From Halisarca cf. caerulea (lineage: Eukaryota; Porifera; Demospongiae; Chondrillida; Halisarcidae): a stretch of 64,000 nt of DNA. A program made the position numbers and the translations under genes. The stretch spans positions 396,001 to 460,000 of the forward strand of contig CAUJGJ010000378.1 of assembly GCA_963170055.1 (NCBI GenBank), given 5' to 3'. Under the pieces are notes generated by a model. The model made no database searches and was not told the DNA's origin. It saw only the letters and a program-made list of their open reading frames with translations. Shown one piece after another: positions 1-10,541 of the stretch (position 1 is the stretch's first letter; the number at the start of each line of letters is the position of its first letter).

Positions 1-1267
1 CAAGCCTTTGAGGGGTCAACACACTGCAGATGAGGGGAAACTGAGAGCATTGATTGCTTTGTGTGGTCATCTACGCATATGATCTCACTCTTGTGATGAT
101 TGAGGACCAGGACCAGTTCAAGGCTTCTGACACATCAATGAGGTCACCCCCCAAGGTACCATCATCAAGGTAGAAGATTTTAAACTAGAACATGAATAAA
201 CATTACGATTACTTACATTTACATTTACTTGAATGTGACGAACATTACCCTATAATTCAAGAAGATACACCTGGAGAAACAACTATGTTCTACTGCAATT
301 TGTCACTCTCTTGTTTCCATATAACTGTCAGAATGTTCATGTTCCGCTTATGCTGACCTTCCCGGCTAATGCGGTTGACAACCTAGCATCTACTGTGCCA
401 CATCTCCAGCATTGCCATCATCGCTTTCACTGACTCACACAAACCTGTCCACCTGTTAGAATAAACAGTTCCCACCAACACACCTCACTGCATGGCCAAT
501 GCACGGTCCTGTAACAAGAGCAAGGAAAACTGTTTGTCCAGGCCTTGGTAGGTGATTTGGAATCCAAAGGTTTCTTACTAAACCATTAATTGATGTCAGC
601 TCGCTAGTGGCACTCCACCCAGAAGTCTATTAATTGATGCCATCAGAACAATCCTGCCATCAAACAACAGACGGAAAGCAAATTAAGTAGTATTATCCTG
701 CTCAAAGTTTGTTTTTAAAGATATTAAGACTAAGTGAGGCTTGGACAACATCCTGCTCCTACCTGCATATCCACAATAACCACATGTCTCTCATCAACAT
801 TTAATAATATTATTGCTAAATAATTACTGATATATTTTACTGATGTGGCTGTTCCTCCTGTATGTTTTCTTTTTTCATTCCACACACACCATTCTATCCA
901 AATTCACCATGAGCACTATTTGCCATGCAGGCATGCACATGTCCTTATCGCATGTTTTATGCCTGTGACCGAGTTGTACTTGTTTGTCGTGAATAATATT
1001 ATATTTCTTGCCATTTACCCCTTCTTGTTGATGTTTTTCAAACTACACTACAGGTTACCATGAAGGGTACAGAGGTATGATCTTTAGCCAGGGAACTCCA
1101 ATTGTTAGCACTAAGTGTCTTATATACGCATAGGTTTTGAAGCAACACCTACACTTCTAAAAGGAGAAAAAATTTAATGGACAAATCTCATATGAATACA
1201 GTTGGCATATCAGGCATGTTCAGATAAGAAAAATGGATACGTGAGACTATAGGCATATGAATACAAC
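1..1267. other. Gene-free AT-rich sequence
   Basis: I see no supportable coding region here; open frames are short and lack recognisable motifs. The only echo elsewhere is a short string, aggttaccatg, near 1051, which recurs at about 11294, 11817 and 16093 inside old dispersed repeats, so this stretch may include a diverged repeat copy. Confidence 0.6.
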
Positions 1268-1690
1268 TTATCTAAAAAGGATCCTCCAAAAACACTTGGA
1301 ACAAGGGTGAGTTGCAAAACAGGTACATGGCTAGATGGGCAAAGGGCAAGACAGGCATAGGGCTAGACGAGCATAGGGCTACACATACATGAGGCTAGAC
1401 GGGCATAGGGCTAGACAGAGTTTAATTGGACTGAGTGTACACTGTGCAAATTCCTATACATCCCGCATGTGCAGCACATTATATGTATATGCTTCGGGAT
1501 GTAGGAATTTGCACAGTGTACACTCAGTCCAATTAAACTCTGTCTAGCCCTATGCCCGTCTAGCCTCATGTATGTGTAGCCCTATGCTCGTCTAGCCCTA
1601 TGCCTGTCTTGCCCTTTGCCCATCTAGCCATGTACCTGTTTTGCAACTCACCCTTGTTCCAAGTGTTTTTGGAGGATCCTTTTTAGATAA
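1268..1690. repeat. Near-perfect long palindrome (foldback hairpin)
   Basis: The left arm 1268-1465 is the reverse complement of the right arm 1495-1690, with a 29-bp loop at 1466-1494. The only clear difference is a 2-base insertion (ta) close to the loop. The arms begin ttatctaaaaaggatcc and contain short direct sub-repeats of the form gggctagac.agcatag. A single-stranded copy would form a stem of about 195 bp. Such near-identity means a recent inverted duplication or ongoing arm-to-arm conversion. The right arm also forms the outer part of the larger inverted-repeat element listed next. Confidence 0.95.
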
Positions 1691-1841
1691 GGCCTTTAAT
1701 TCTGTACTGTCCTGTGTCAATCCTACATCCTTTTACCATTTTTAAATGGTTTTTATACACTCTTGTTCGTGCGATTTTTCCTTTAAAGAACAGTTGTTCG
1801 AATAGAGTCTGCATAGATACTCAAACCCCTGTGGTTAAAGG

Positions 1842-2021
1842 ATTCCACTGCAGTTGAGTTGAGAAGGAACATAATCAAGTCTTGTAACATAAGAAGCTAA
1901 AATTATGCAGCTACCTGACCAAAATCAATGTATTCCACTGCAGTTGAGTTGAGAAGGAACATAATCAAGTCTTGTAACATAAGAAGCTAAAATTATGCAG
2001 CTACCTGACCAAAATCAATGT
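1842..2021. repeat. Perfect 90-bp tandem duplication
   Basis: Bases 1842-1931 and 1932-2021 are identical 90-bp units beginning attccactgcagttgag. The duplication lies at the inner end of the left inverted arm. The matching place in the right arm (about 3228-3305) has only one diverged copy, so the duplication came after the element formed. Confidence 0.97.
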
Positions 2022-2779
2022 GCCCACTTAGAAACAAACGCTCAAACAACTAAGCGCTGAAGTCGATCGCGACGATCGTCGAACCAGAGAAGGTTTAACC
2101 GGTACTTTCTATTTTGCGGACCGTCCGTCATGCACTAGAGCTGTTATGTTTTAGGCATGTTGGGTATCCAAAAGACTTAGTCCGCATTTTAGAGTGCTAA
2201 TCATTGTTCCTATCTTTTACCGGTTTTGCCTTGTGTACGTACATGTACGCCTAGTCTCGCGTAGCCATTCCGGTAATCCGAAAATGGCTGATCCGGCGAA
2301 TGTATGGGATTTGCCTATTATTTTTTTCTCGCCTTAGAAGTCCAGATGTGGCTTTAAAACCTACAAAAGGCACTTCGTGCTAACAATCGGAGCTCACTGG
2401 CGAAAGATGAGACCTCTGGACCCTTCGTGGCGACCTGTAGCTCAGTTCGAAAAAACGACGAGAAGAAGAAGAAGAATCTTAAAATGCTATGGTGTTGCGG
2501 ACCCATACCTCGGCGAGTGAACTTCGCATCTCTGTAAAGAGATAGCTTTACGAAGCTTTTAAACTACTTTTCCTTGTAGCTGGTGTGTCAAAATGCGCCA
2601 AAATCTACTTTTGAAAACTATGGAGTCATCATACTGTTAGATTTTTGGCGAAAACAAATTTTCGCTAATGTATGGCGGCCATGTTTTTCCGTGTCAATCC
2701 TACATATGGAGTACTACCGTACTCCATAATACAAAGACACATGTTCAATGATCACTCACTTCAGTGCTCTAGCTGTTGT

Positions 2780-3193
2780 TAACAGGTTATTTTTTATACT
2801 GGCCAATTATTTTTAAGTTAGTCTCCACAGTGTCTGGCTTTTTCACTGTTTTCATAACAATTATGTAGAATTTGTAAACAAAGTTTGTTGTGCTAAATCT
2901 TGGACATTTTATTGGAGCTACTCAGATTTTGAACCAGAAATGGGATGTGTATCAGGCAAGGCAAGACATGAGGGTGCCAAGATTACCTCATTTCAGCTGC
3001 AGTTTTCTCTTTGGTGTACCAAAAACAAACCAGGGACCCAGAAATGTAGTATATTTGAATGTATCATTGCTATTGGCTGACCTGTAGAGGCAACTAATTT
3101 GTTACCCTTACTTTGTTTATGTCTCAAAAACAGCTGCATTTTGGATACCCATAAAAAATAATTGGCCACTATAAAAAATAACCTGTTTGTCAG
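2780..3193. repeat. Nested inverted-repeat element with a dispersed-repeat interior
   Basis: The end aacaggttattttttatact near 2780 is the reverse complement of the end near 3170-3193, giving ends of about 33 bp. The interior 2880-3110 is also found inverted and diverged at about 16490-16755. The outer part recurs at 12973-13100. In both interior copies the same reading frame keeps blocks such as NLGH.IGAT and RLPHF..SFLFGV, so the repeat may derive from a coding sequence. Alternatively this is chance open frame in a young repeat. I do not recognise the protein. Confidence 0.6.
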
Positions 3194-3447
3194 AGCTTTT
3201 GCATTTAGGCACATAGGTGCATTAATTGATTATAGTCAGGTACCTGCATAGTGTCAGGTTAATTTTTACAAGATTGACTGTGTTTCTTCTCAACTGCAGT
3301 GGAAACCTAAATTCCTTTAACAGCCTCTATTTGAACACTTTGCTTTACAAAATAACGCACAAACTTGGGTGACCATAATTATTTAAAAAATGCAGAAATG
3401 GTAAATAGATTTAGGATTGACACCGGATGGTACAAGAAGTATGGCTT

Positions 3448-3655
3448 TATCAAGAAAGGATCCTCCAAAAATACTTGGAATAATAATTATTGGATAAGTT
3501 GTTAAACTGCAGGCCAAGGGCTAAGTGGGCAAAGGGCATGCAAGATAGGCATAGGGCTAGACAAGCATAGGACTGTACATGAGGCTATTTGCTGAATAAA
3601 TGTTTAAATAGAGTTTAGTTGGACCGTGTACACACTGTGCAAATTCCTACATCCT
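3448..3655. repeat. Diverged copy of the palindrome arm
   Basis: It starts ggatcctccaaaaatacttgg, keeps the gggcaaagggcatg and gcatagggctagacaagcat motifs, and ends actgtgcaaattcctacatcc. It matches the 1268-1465 arm with substitutions and indels. It is the outer part of the right inverted end of the element at 1495-3655. Confidence 0.85.
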
Positions 3656-3804
3656 GTAGCATTTACAATAAGGGACCATACACATTGTCATCACATTAAG
3701 TTTGATAATTGAAGGAGTTGAACATGGACTCAGTCTAATTTCATGCATGTAGGTGGAAGCAGTATAGTATTCTGTCAATCAACATTTTCCTATAATTATC
3801 TAAA

Positions 3805-3840
3805 CTAGGTGAAAAGGCGGCCTTTGGCCGCCTTTTCACC
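3805..3840 (-). other. Putative Helitron 3' terminal hairpin and CTAG
   Basis: The stems are 3808-3822 and 3826-3840 with loop ttt on the plus strand. Stem pairing is perfect over 15 bp and includes the GC-rich block ggcggcc. CTAG (3805-3808) overlaps the stem base. In Helitrons this hairpin marks the end of rolling-circle transfer. A copy of this terminus elsewhere in the genome next to unrelated flanks would confirm it. Confidence 0.5.
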
Positions 3841-4219
3841 GTAGGGCGTGTGCAACCTTTATATCAAGTGTGTAGTCATTGTATTGAGTGTACATGTATT
3901 TATTGGTGCAGTCTTGTGATGACTGCAGTCTTATATATATATATATTTATATACACCGTCTTAGCGAACTCACTGAACATACGCATTATATCAGATGTAC
4001 ATTCAATGTACATACAGTACAACACTCCTCCACTAACGTATACGCACGTACATTGAAAAGCACATGTTCATGCAAATGTACATATTAATATATTCAAACA
4101 CCCACATGCACATTTGAAAATTAACACAGTTATTTTAAGTACAATTAAAAATCAACATTATATGAGCAAAGTTTGTTAGTTGCTAAGTTACAATACCTTG
4201 AGCTCTAGCTGGGACAAAC
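3841..4219. other. Helitron 3' non-coding region
   Basis: AT-rich sequence between the stop codon of the Rep/helicase and the terminal hairpin, with a short TA run near 3932-3952. No gene seen. Confidence 0.5.
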
Positions 4220-7200
4220 TTACAGTACTTCTGAAAATACCACATTGTCTGTATAGCATCCTTCATGTCCATCAAAACACGAATTTTTGGCCAAAATTTT
4301 CATGTTTTCTGGGTTTCTGACTCGACTGAGTGCCACATACAATTGACCATGCGAGAAAAATGGCCGATCAAGATTTATTCCGCATGCCGACAGGCTTTGT
4401 CCCTGACTTTTGTTGCAAGTTATGCCAAAAGCCAGCCGAATGGGAAATTGCTTTCTCTGCATCTGAAACGGGAATACGTCATTATCTCCTAGCACAAAAG
4501 GAATCCTCGGAATGATGAGAAATTGGCCTGTATGAGGTCCTGTAGCTACGACAGCTTCAATGACATTATCGTGAAGTGCCCGAATTGCATATCTGCATCC
4601 ATTCACATGACCGTCATGAGGGCAAAGATTCCTGATTAGCATCACACTGGCATGCTTCTTAAGATGGAGCACATGCGGAGGAAATCCTGATGGAGTGAGG
4701 CTGTTGATGAATTCCAAAGGGTACTGATGTTCATTCTCCAGAACCTTGTCCCTGCTCTTGTAATCTCTGGCCTCTCCTGGGAATTTGTTAATCATGACAT
4801 CATTAACTTCATCAACAGCACTGTTGGTGGGACATATGATTGCTCTTGAGCACAGCCAAGCTGGATTGGTGAAGTTGTGCTCTAAACGCTGAAAGACAAA
4901 TTGGCAAAGGTCTTCCAAGTTTTCTGAGTCCATCATGAGGGCATCAGGTAAGCGAACCTTGCAAGGCCCCAGATCCTTCACAATGTCCAACTTCCCATCC
5001 CCTACCTTCAAGAGAAACTCTGCAAATGAAGCACTTTCTCCTGAGCTGTTCTTGACTCTCATGTTTTCCAACAGCTCCAGCTTCTCAACTGCATCCCAGA
5101 TTGGAGAGTGCTTCAAGCAGGCTTCCACGATCTGTGGTCTACTTGCATGTCGGATCACAGGAAGGATCTGCCTCCAGTCTCCTGCAAAGAGCACTGTCAA
5201 TCCACCAAACAGGGCATCATTGTCTCTGATATCCCTCATGGTCCTGTCAACTGCCTCGAAAATGTGACGATGTCCCATTGTCACTTCATCAATGACCAAT
5301 AACTTTGCCTTCCTCAGCAGCTCAGACAGTGCTTCTCTCTTGGTGATGCTGCACATACTGGTCTCCTGAATCTTGATGGGCATTTTACACCTACTATGCA
5401 GCGTTCTCCCATTTTCGAGCAATGTTGCTGCAATCCCTGATAAGGCTGTCCCCAGTGCAATACCACCTTGGGCTCGCACTGCTGCTAGTAGAAGGTTAAT
5501 AGTGTAGGTCTTGCCGCTGCCACCACAGGCATTCAGGCAGAATACTTTCCCCCTGGAATTATTGACGGAATCCATGACAATGTCAAATACATGCTGCTGT
5601 TGCTCATTGAGTGTCCTACACTCCTCTGTGACCTTCGCCTGTAGGTAGGATGTGTCATAGTTTGTCTCCTCCTCAATAATCTTAGGTGTGGTGTTTTGCA
5701 AAGAGGTCATGGGCTGTGGCTTGGGCAAGCCGAAGTCCTCATGCACATCCAGCCCCTGTCGTTCTAGGCTGTCCTGCAGTGACAGCAGGACTTCATTGAT
5801 GATGGCTTCAGTTGGATTAGACACTTTGTTACGGTGCATCAGGTCTGTGCACAGGGCCACTTTGTGGGTCTCCCAAAATTGCACTGGATTGGCTGGTCTG
5901 CAGTAAAGGAGAATTGTCACGAAAGTGTTCCTCAATGTAGGCCCAAACCGAATTGAGGCAGCTTCCTCCATGGTTTTGTCCACCTCCCTGTCATCCTCCA
6001 ACAGACCCAACTGCTGGCAGGCCTCTTGAAAAGTCCCACAAACGTGGCCATTCACAGTCCTAAGGTCCTCGAAGCTCAGAGCTCCTGCCTTGTTGTGCAG
6101 CAACATCCTCAAGTAGTATAGCTCAGCCTGATGTGGGTTAAGTGTGATTGATGGAATTCGGCCCAGCATATCTCCCATGTACTCATTTGTGGCTTCATTG
6201 TAGACTCCTCTCTTACGCCTCTGCCACTTCTTGTCTTTTAAATTCCAAGTAAAAAAACGGGGGAAGTCTGGGTACAGAATGAGCCTTGCAGAAGGGTCTT
6301 GCACATTTGTATCAAAGTAGGCAGTCAGCTTGGTGACTGGTGGTCCCTGCTGTAGTACTTGCTCCACTTGATGCTCTTCAAATAGCACTTGCTGCTGGTT
6401 GGGGAGGTGGCATGGCAGTTTCTCCACAGGCGGGTACTTCTCATGGATGGGGAACCCATAGATCTTCCAGAGTGCCTCACTTGCAGAAATGTAGCGTGCA
6501 TTTATGTAGTTTTCCACTTCGTCCTCCAAATGGGTATTCTCCACATCCCTGACACTCATGATAATCCTATCTTGGCCTTTTGTGATATACTTGTACAGGT
6601 ACTTCACCGCTTTCACTGAGTAGACTACCTCCACATTGATGTGTGCCTTGTACCGCAGTGACAGCAGTGGATTGTATGGGACAACAAAGGAGTTGTCCAC
6701 AGTGACATCTTCCCCTTTGTTCCTCTTAACAACAGTCCTGCCACCATTGTTGGGTGAGCGTCGACGGTACTGAGGGTAGGAGTCATCTGTGACTACAGTA
6801 GTGGTGTGGCAAGGCTTAGGAAAGTCCTTGGTGCAGTGGCGGTCCTGCCCTCTTCCCTCCATGCATGGACTGTTGGTGTTGATGTGGCCACATGGCCCAT
6901 GAATGTTGTTGGAAGTAACAACTCCATGCAGCCTGGGGTTGATAGCAGGGTCCAGGATTTCTGCACTCACTACTGTGTCAATCTTCTCTGGTGTCTTTGG
7001 CTTATCCTGATCTTCCATGATCAGGAGGATGTGGGCATGCGTCAGTCCCCTCTTCTGCCATTCAATGGTGACAGTGTGTGCCTTGACCTTTCCCAGCACA
7101 TTCTTCTTCAGTAGGTCATTCATCAGAGAGTCATACTTCAACTTGAACACCCGACATGCCAGATCTGGACGATCATGGGGTACTTCTCCAGGGAACAAAG

Positions 7201-8893
7201 ACTCTTGAATCTCAGGCCATTTGGGGTTGGTGGTGAAGGTAATGAAGTAGTCAGGTTTCCCGAACTTCCTGACTATGGTCATGGCATCCATGAAGGCCTC
7301 TGAATAAAACCTTGGCGACCCATATATGGTAGGTGGCAGGATTACCTTTCTCCCTACATTCACCATCTCACCTTCCCTGAGAGCATCATACAGACCCTGG
7401 TATTTCTCGGCTCGTATGGTCTTCTGGTTACTCTTCACCCACTGCATCCTTGATGACTCAATCTTTGTCCACTGATCCACGGCATACTGTTGCATTAGGC
7501 GCCGACTTTTCATGATGATGTTGAAATCATCCTCCCTGACTTGCAGACGATGAGAGTAGAAATCTAGTGCTGACAGTGTGCGGTTGTCAGTCCTCTTGAG
7601 CCCCAATTGCCAGCCATCTGTTCCCTCAGGGAACAGAAGCACATAGTGGAGAGGATCATACGACCTATGGATTGCATTGATTCGCTGGAGTGCCCCGTCC
7701 CGACAGTGAATGATGATATCCAAATTGGAGTGGCTCTCCCCAGGTAACAGTGCTGCCACTTCTGATTGCACTGGTAGGTTATATCTACGACAGTGCTCAT
7801 TTGTGGGCTTCATTTTTTTGTTGGCATGCAGAACAATGTTGACATTCTCTACACAATCAATTTCAATTGCTCCCTTGAACGACTGTATATATGAGTTATT
7901 TGCATGCAACATATCCTGCAATTGGCCAAGAATGTCTGGATCAAGGTGACTGAGATGTGACAACCTATTGGCCAACTCATTGTTGCTGTCATAGAAAAAC
8001 AGCTGGGCAAACTTTGGTGCCTGGTTCTCAACGGGAAGGAGTGATCCTATCCGGTGGAACATCTTTCCCTGGATCTTGAAGTTAGGACTAAATCCTGGCA
8101 TGCAAACCTCGTTACAGCCTAGAGATGCAAGAGCTAATGCATTGTTGTATGCCCTGATGTGATCTAAGAACATGCTTCCCGAACGACTGACATCAAACAA
8201 TGCTATCATTTCACTTGGTGGCTGATGTAGAGGGTATAACATGATCTTCCCTCCACCACAACACAATGATTTTCGCTCTTGTACCCAACGATATGCTTTA
8301 CAATGTGGACAGCATGGTGAATTAAATAGACTATCACAGTAGTGGGATTGCATGGATTCAGGGACACCTGCCTCCTCAAAGGAAAATGGGTCACTTATGT
8401 ACCCCACACTACATCTATTCTGATCCCTTATTCTCTTGGATGCAGAACTCCTTGAGAAATAGGCTCTCTTGCGTCTTGTGCTTCTTGCCACATAATTATG
8501 ACCCACTTGGTGTACTGCACCACTGCTTACCTGAATACTTTCCTCAGTACCCTCCAAAATACCTGACTCCTGGTTATTCCCTTGAGCTGACTCCTGGTTA
8601 TTCCCTTGAGCTGACTCCTGGTTATTTCCTTGAGCTGACTCCTGGTTATTCTCTTGAGCTGACTCCTGGTTATTCTCTTGAGCTGACTCCTGGTTGTTCC
8701 CTTGAGCTGCATCTGAAGGAGGTGACTGGACCATAACAATGTGTGCTTGGTCGGGATGGGTTGGCTCCAGATGATCGCCGGTTGAGTATTGGTCTTCTAG
8801 CAATGGAAGTTGCTGATGGCTCCTAAGAGTTCTTATCCTCGCTGAACCTCTTAATTTCTTTGAGAGTTTGGTGTTCCGCTTCACTTTCGGCAT
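4220..8893 (-). CDS. Helitron Rep/helicase replication protein
   Basis: An uninterrupted 1,557-codon frame. I start at the ATG at 8893 (MPKVKRN), because the frame upstream offers only a non-ATG start. Visible in order: six QESAQGNN-type repeats near residues 65-110; a Cys-rich stretch (CCPHC, CCGGG) near 195-215; a Helitron-like N-terminal Rep region with the HUH motif (GLTHAHILL, about 617-625) and the tyrosine motif (KYLYKYITKG, about 763-773); a PIF1/RecD-family helicase with Walker A (GGSGKT, about 1123), Walker B (LLVIDEV, about 1198) and late motifs KSQGQSL and YVALSRV. In the family, HUH/Tyr residues nick and join DNA and the helicase unwinds during rolling-circle transposition. All key motifs are present, so the protein could be active. 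N-terminal zinc-finger function is inference. Confidence 0.95.
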   Translation of the reverse strand: MPKVKRNTKLSKKLRGSARIRTLRSHQQLPLLEDQYSTGDHLEPTHPDQAHIVMVQSPPSDAAQGNNQESAQENNQESAQENNQESAQGNNQESAQGNNQESAQGNNQESGILEGTEESIQVSSGAVHQVGHNYVARSTRRKRAYFSRSSASKRIRDQNRCSVGYISDPFSFEEAGVPESMQSHYCDSLFNSPCCPHCKAYRWVQERKSLCCGGGKIMLYPLHQPPSEMIALFDVSRSGSMFLDHIRAYNNALALASLGCNEVCMPGFSPNFKIQGKMFHRIGSLLPVENQAPKFAQLFFYDSNNELANRLSHLSHLDPDILGQLQDMLHANNSYIQSFKGAIEIDCVENVNIVLHANKKMKPTNEHCRRYNLPVQSEVAALLPGESHSNLDIIIHCRDGALQRINAIHRSYDPLHYVLLFPEGTDGWQLGLKRTDNRTLSALDFYSHRLQVREDDFNIIMKSRRLMQQYAVDQWTKIESSRMQWVKSNQKTIRAEKYQGLYDALREGEMVNVGRKVILPPTIYGSPRFYSEAFMDAMTIVRKFGKPDYFITFTTNPKWPEIQESLFPGEVPHDRPDLACRVFKLKYDSLMNDLLKKNVLGKVKAHTVTIEWQKRGLTHAHILLIMEDQDKPKTPEKIDTVVSAEILDPAINPRLHGVVTSNNIHGPCGHINTNSPCMEGRGQDRHCTKDFPKPCHTTTVVTDDSYPQYRRRSPNNGGRTVVKRNKGEDVTVDNSFVVPYNPLLSLRYKAHINVEVVYSVKAVKYLYKYITKGQDRIIMSVRDVENTHLEDEVENYINARYISASEALWKIYGFPIHEKYPPVEKLPCHLPNQQQVLFEEHQVEQVLQQGPPVTKLTAYFDTNVQDPSARLILYPDFPRFFTWNLKDKKWQRRKRGVYNEATNEYMGDMLGRIPSITLNPHQAELYYLRMLLHNKAGALSFEDLRTVNGHVCGTFQEACQQLGLLEDDREVDKTMEEAASIRFGPTLRNTFVTILLYCRPANPVQFWETHKVALCTDLMHRNKVSNPTEAIINEVLLSLQDSLERQGLDVHEDFGLPKPQPMTSLQNTTPKIIEEETNYDTSYLQAKVTEECRTLNEQQQHVFDIVMDSVNNSRGKVFCLNACGGSGKTYTINLLLAAVRAQGGIALGTALSGIAATLLENGRTLHSRCKMPIKIQETSMCSITKREALSELLRKAKLLVIDEVTMGHRHIFEAVDRTMRDIRDNDALFGGLTVLFAGDWRQILPVIRHASRPQIVEACLKHSPIWDAVEKLELLENMRVKNSSGESASFAEFLLKVGDGKLDIVKDLGPCKVRLPDALMMDSENLEDLCQFVFQRLEHNFTNPAWLCSRAIICPTNSAVDEVNDVMINKFPGEARDYKSRDKVLENEHQYPLEFINSLTPSGFPPHVLHLKKHASVMLIRNLCPHDGHVNGCRYAIRALHDNVIEAVVATGPHTGQFLIIPRIPFVLGDNDVFPFQMQRKQFPIRLAFGITCNKSQGQSLSACGINLDRPFFSHGQLYVALSRVRNPENMKILAKNSCFDGHEGCYTDNVVFSEVL
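8564..8707 (-). repeat. 24-bp coding tandem repeat in the Helitron protein
   Basis: Six 24-bp units (gactcctggttattcccttg...) in register with codons, giving an 8-residue repeat (S-A-Q-G/E-N-N-Q-E). Units differ by one or two bases, so the array is young and its copy number probably varies between Helitron copies. Confidence 0.95.
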
Positions 8894-9345
8894 ATTCAAA
8901 TTTTGCTCGCCAATGCAGCGCGCTATAACACGTCAGCACATTATTGCGCAATCGTCAACCCGGATATCTTGACGCCCACACTTTCGCCATCTATTCGCTT
9001 TCTTTATTCCAAATGGGCACTTTCCGCTATATAGTTTATGTCACCCACAGACTTCTACTTCGAGCTAAAACGATAGCGAAAACGCCGTCGCACCATCCCC
9101 CCAGGAGAAGTTTGCGTACAACCGAATCTCCTGGAAAGTCCGTAATCTACTTCGCTTTCGTCCGTAAAACAAAGATGGCGGCTCGTAAAAAAAGTATGGG
9201 AAAATGTGGGAAAAGCTTCATTTCGCAAGGAAACGATTGATTAACCCGTCAATTACACCCTCCAGATAGCGCTTGGAAATTTAAACCGCGTCCGCTGCGA
9301 ATCCTCCGGTCGGTTTCGGAGATTAGTGCGGGCAAAAAATCGGCC
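8894..9345 (-). promoter_or_regulatory. CpG-rich region upstream of the Helitron gene
   Basis: This stretch has many CpG dinucleotides (for example cgctataacacgtc, aaccgcgtccgctgcg), unlike the AT-rich DNA to its right. It lies directly upstream of the Rep/helicase start and so probably holds its promoter and the element's 5' end. No specific site can be assigned. Confidence 0.35.
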
Positions 9346-10096
9346 TAGCTCCATTATAATAAGATGAGTGCATATTTAAAAGCATGCATGGAACCAAGTA
9401 TAGTGTATACCTATACACATGTGGCAAAGTTGAAACTATTGATTCCATATATAAAGGTGCATGCTTCATTTTTACAATCAAACTGTAGTGATATTTGCAC
9501 AATGCATCCATGCAGGTGTCTGCTCAAGTGTACCAGTACATATATGTTCCATCCAGATGCCCATGCAACAGTTGCCATTTGTATAACTGTGCATATGTTA
9601 CCCAACAGACTATCCTATATTATGCAACCGTGCCGGTATAGAGTAGGCCTATCTATGGTAAAACCATAGCCTTATGCACACTCTTTGTGTGCAAATTTCG
9701 AGGTATATATATAATATTAATTTGTGATGGCAGAGAAGAGTAAAAGATCCGAGTATAACGGTTTAATGGATGATAGCTTTCATGTCAATGGAAAACAAAC
9801 CAGAAACAGTCATCGGGAGAGCCTTGCGCCAGGATAAAACCATCCATTATTTGAAGCTTAGGGCCGGGGGAAACCAAACGATGATAAAGGTTTTCGATAC
9901 TTGGTTAAATCTAGCCCATTTCATGTTGTCCACCTAGCTGCATAAAGCCATGATAAAAAAATATTATAATGATACTTGTTTAGAATGAAAACGATCGAAT
10001 AATTTTAAAAGGATTCAGGAGAGTGACCATTGTACGTAGAAGAATTTACGGCATGCTGGTTATGCAACTGCGTATAGATCAATGCCTATGCATCTG
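9346..10096. other. Gene-free AT-rich sequence
   Basis: Only short open frames without recognisable motifs. There are scattered short TA runs, for example near 9702. Nothing else is seen. Confidence 0.6.
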
Positions 10097-10541
10097 GTTG
10101 TCCAACAGGGCAGATTGTTGCCCATTCGGTTGTCCAACCGGGCAGAGTGCTGGCCATCCAGTTGTCCAACTGGGCAGAGTGCTGAGCATCTGGTTGTCCA
10201 ACTGAGCAGAGTGCTGGCCGTCCAGTTGTCAAACCCGGCAGAGTAGAAGGCTATCCATTTGTCCAACCGGGCAGAGTACTAGGCTATCCAATTGTCCAAC
10301 TGGGCAGAGTGCATGCTGGGCATCCATTTGTCCAACCACGCAGAGTGCTGGCCATCCAGTTGTCCAACCACGCAGAGTGCTGGCCATCCAGTTGTCCAAC
10401 TGGGCAGAGTGCTGGCCGTCCAGTTGTCCCCTGGGCAGAGTGAATGCTGGGCATCCATTTGTCCAACCACGCAGAGCGCTGGCCATCCAGTTGTCCAACT
10501 GGGCAGAGTGCATGCTGGGCATCCATTTGTCCAACCACGCA
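10097..10541. repeat. 32-36 bp minisatellite, about 14 units
   Basis: Head-to-tail units of the form gttgtccaac.gggcagagtg followed by ctggccatcca. The basic unit is 32 bp; several units carry a 4-base insertion (gcatgctgg in place of gctgg) giving 36 bp. Units are imperfect, so open frames on both strands of this interval are by-products of the repeat and not genes. Confidence 0.93.

Larger units (their letters stand above)
1495..3655. mobile_element. Long-terminal-inverted-repeat (foldback) element
   Basis: Sequence from 1495 to about 2021 reappears, diverged and inverted, at about 3228-3655. Matching landmarks are cgggatgtaggaatttgcac against its complement near 3640-3655, gtgtcaatccta near 1715 against 3418, and ccactgcagttgag near 1845 against 3295. 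This gives long inverted ends around a 1.2 kb interior. The interior (about 2040-2700) is richer in CpG than its surroundings and holds no convincing gene, so the element is probably non-autonomous. I could not find a target-site duplication, so the exact ends are uncertain. The left end carries an extra inverted copy of the arm, making the 1268-1690 palindrome. Confidence 0.55.
3805..9345 (-). mobile_element. Helitron rolling-circle transposon (5' end not resolved)
   Basis: The interval holds an intact Helitron Rep/helicase gene. At its 3' side on the minus strand there is a perfect 15-bp stem, 3-base loop hairpin (3808-3840) ending at CTAG, followed by T, which fits the Helitron rule of a hairpin plus CTRR inserted before T. 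The hairpin abuts the CTAG instead of lying several bases upstream, which is not the textbook spacing. The 5' end should begin TC on the minus strand; I could not identify it. I placed the right limit where the CpG-rich upstream sequence gives way to AT-rich DNA near 9345, which is only a guess. Confidence 0.6.

Noticed and set aside
2407..2518. Short basic peptide frame in the CpG-rich interior of the foldback element
   Set aside because: Only about 36 codons, Arg run from a simple aga repeat, no supporting evidence.
4935..8736. Plus-strand frames of 60-116 residues opposite the Helitron gene
   Set aside because: Antisense shadows of a verified minus-strand gene; no motif of their own.
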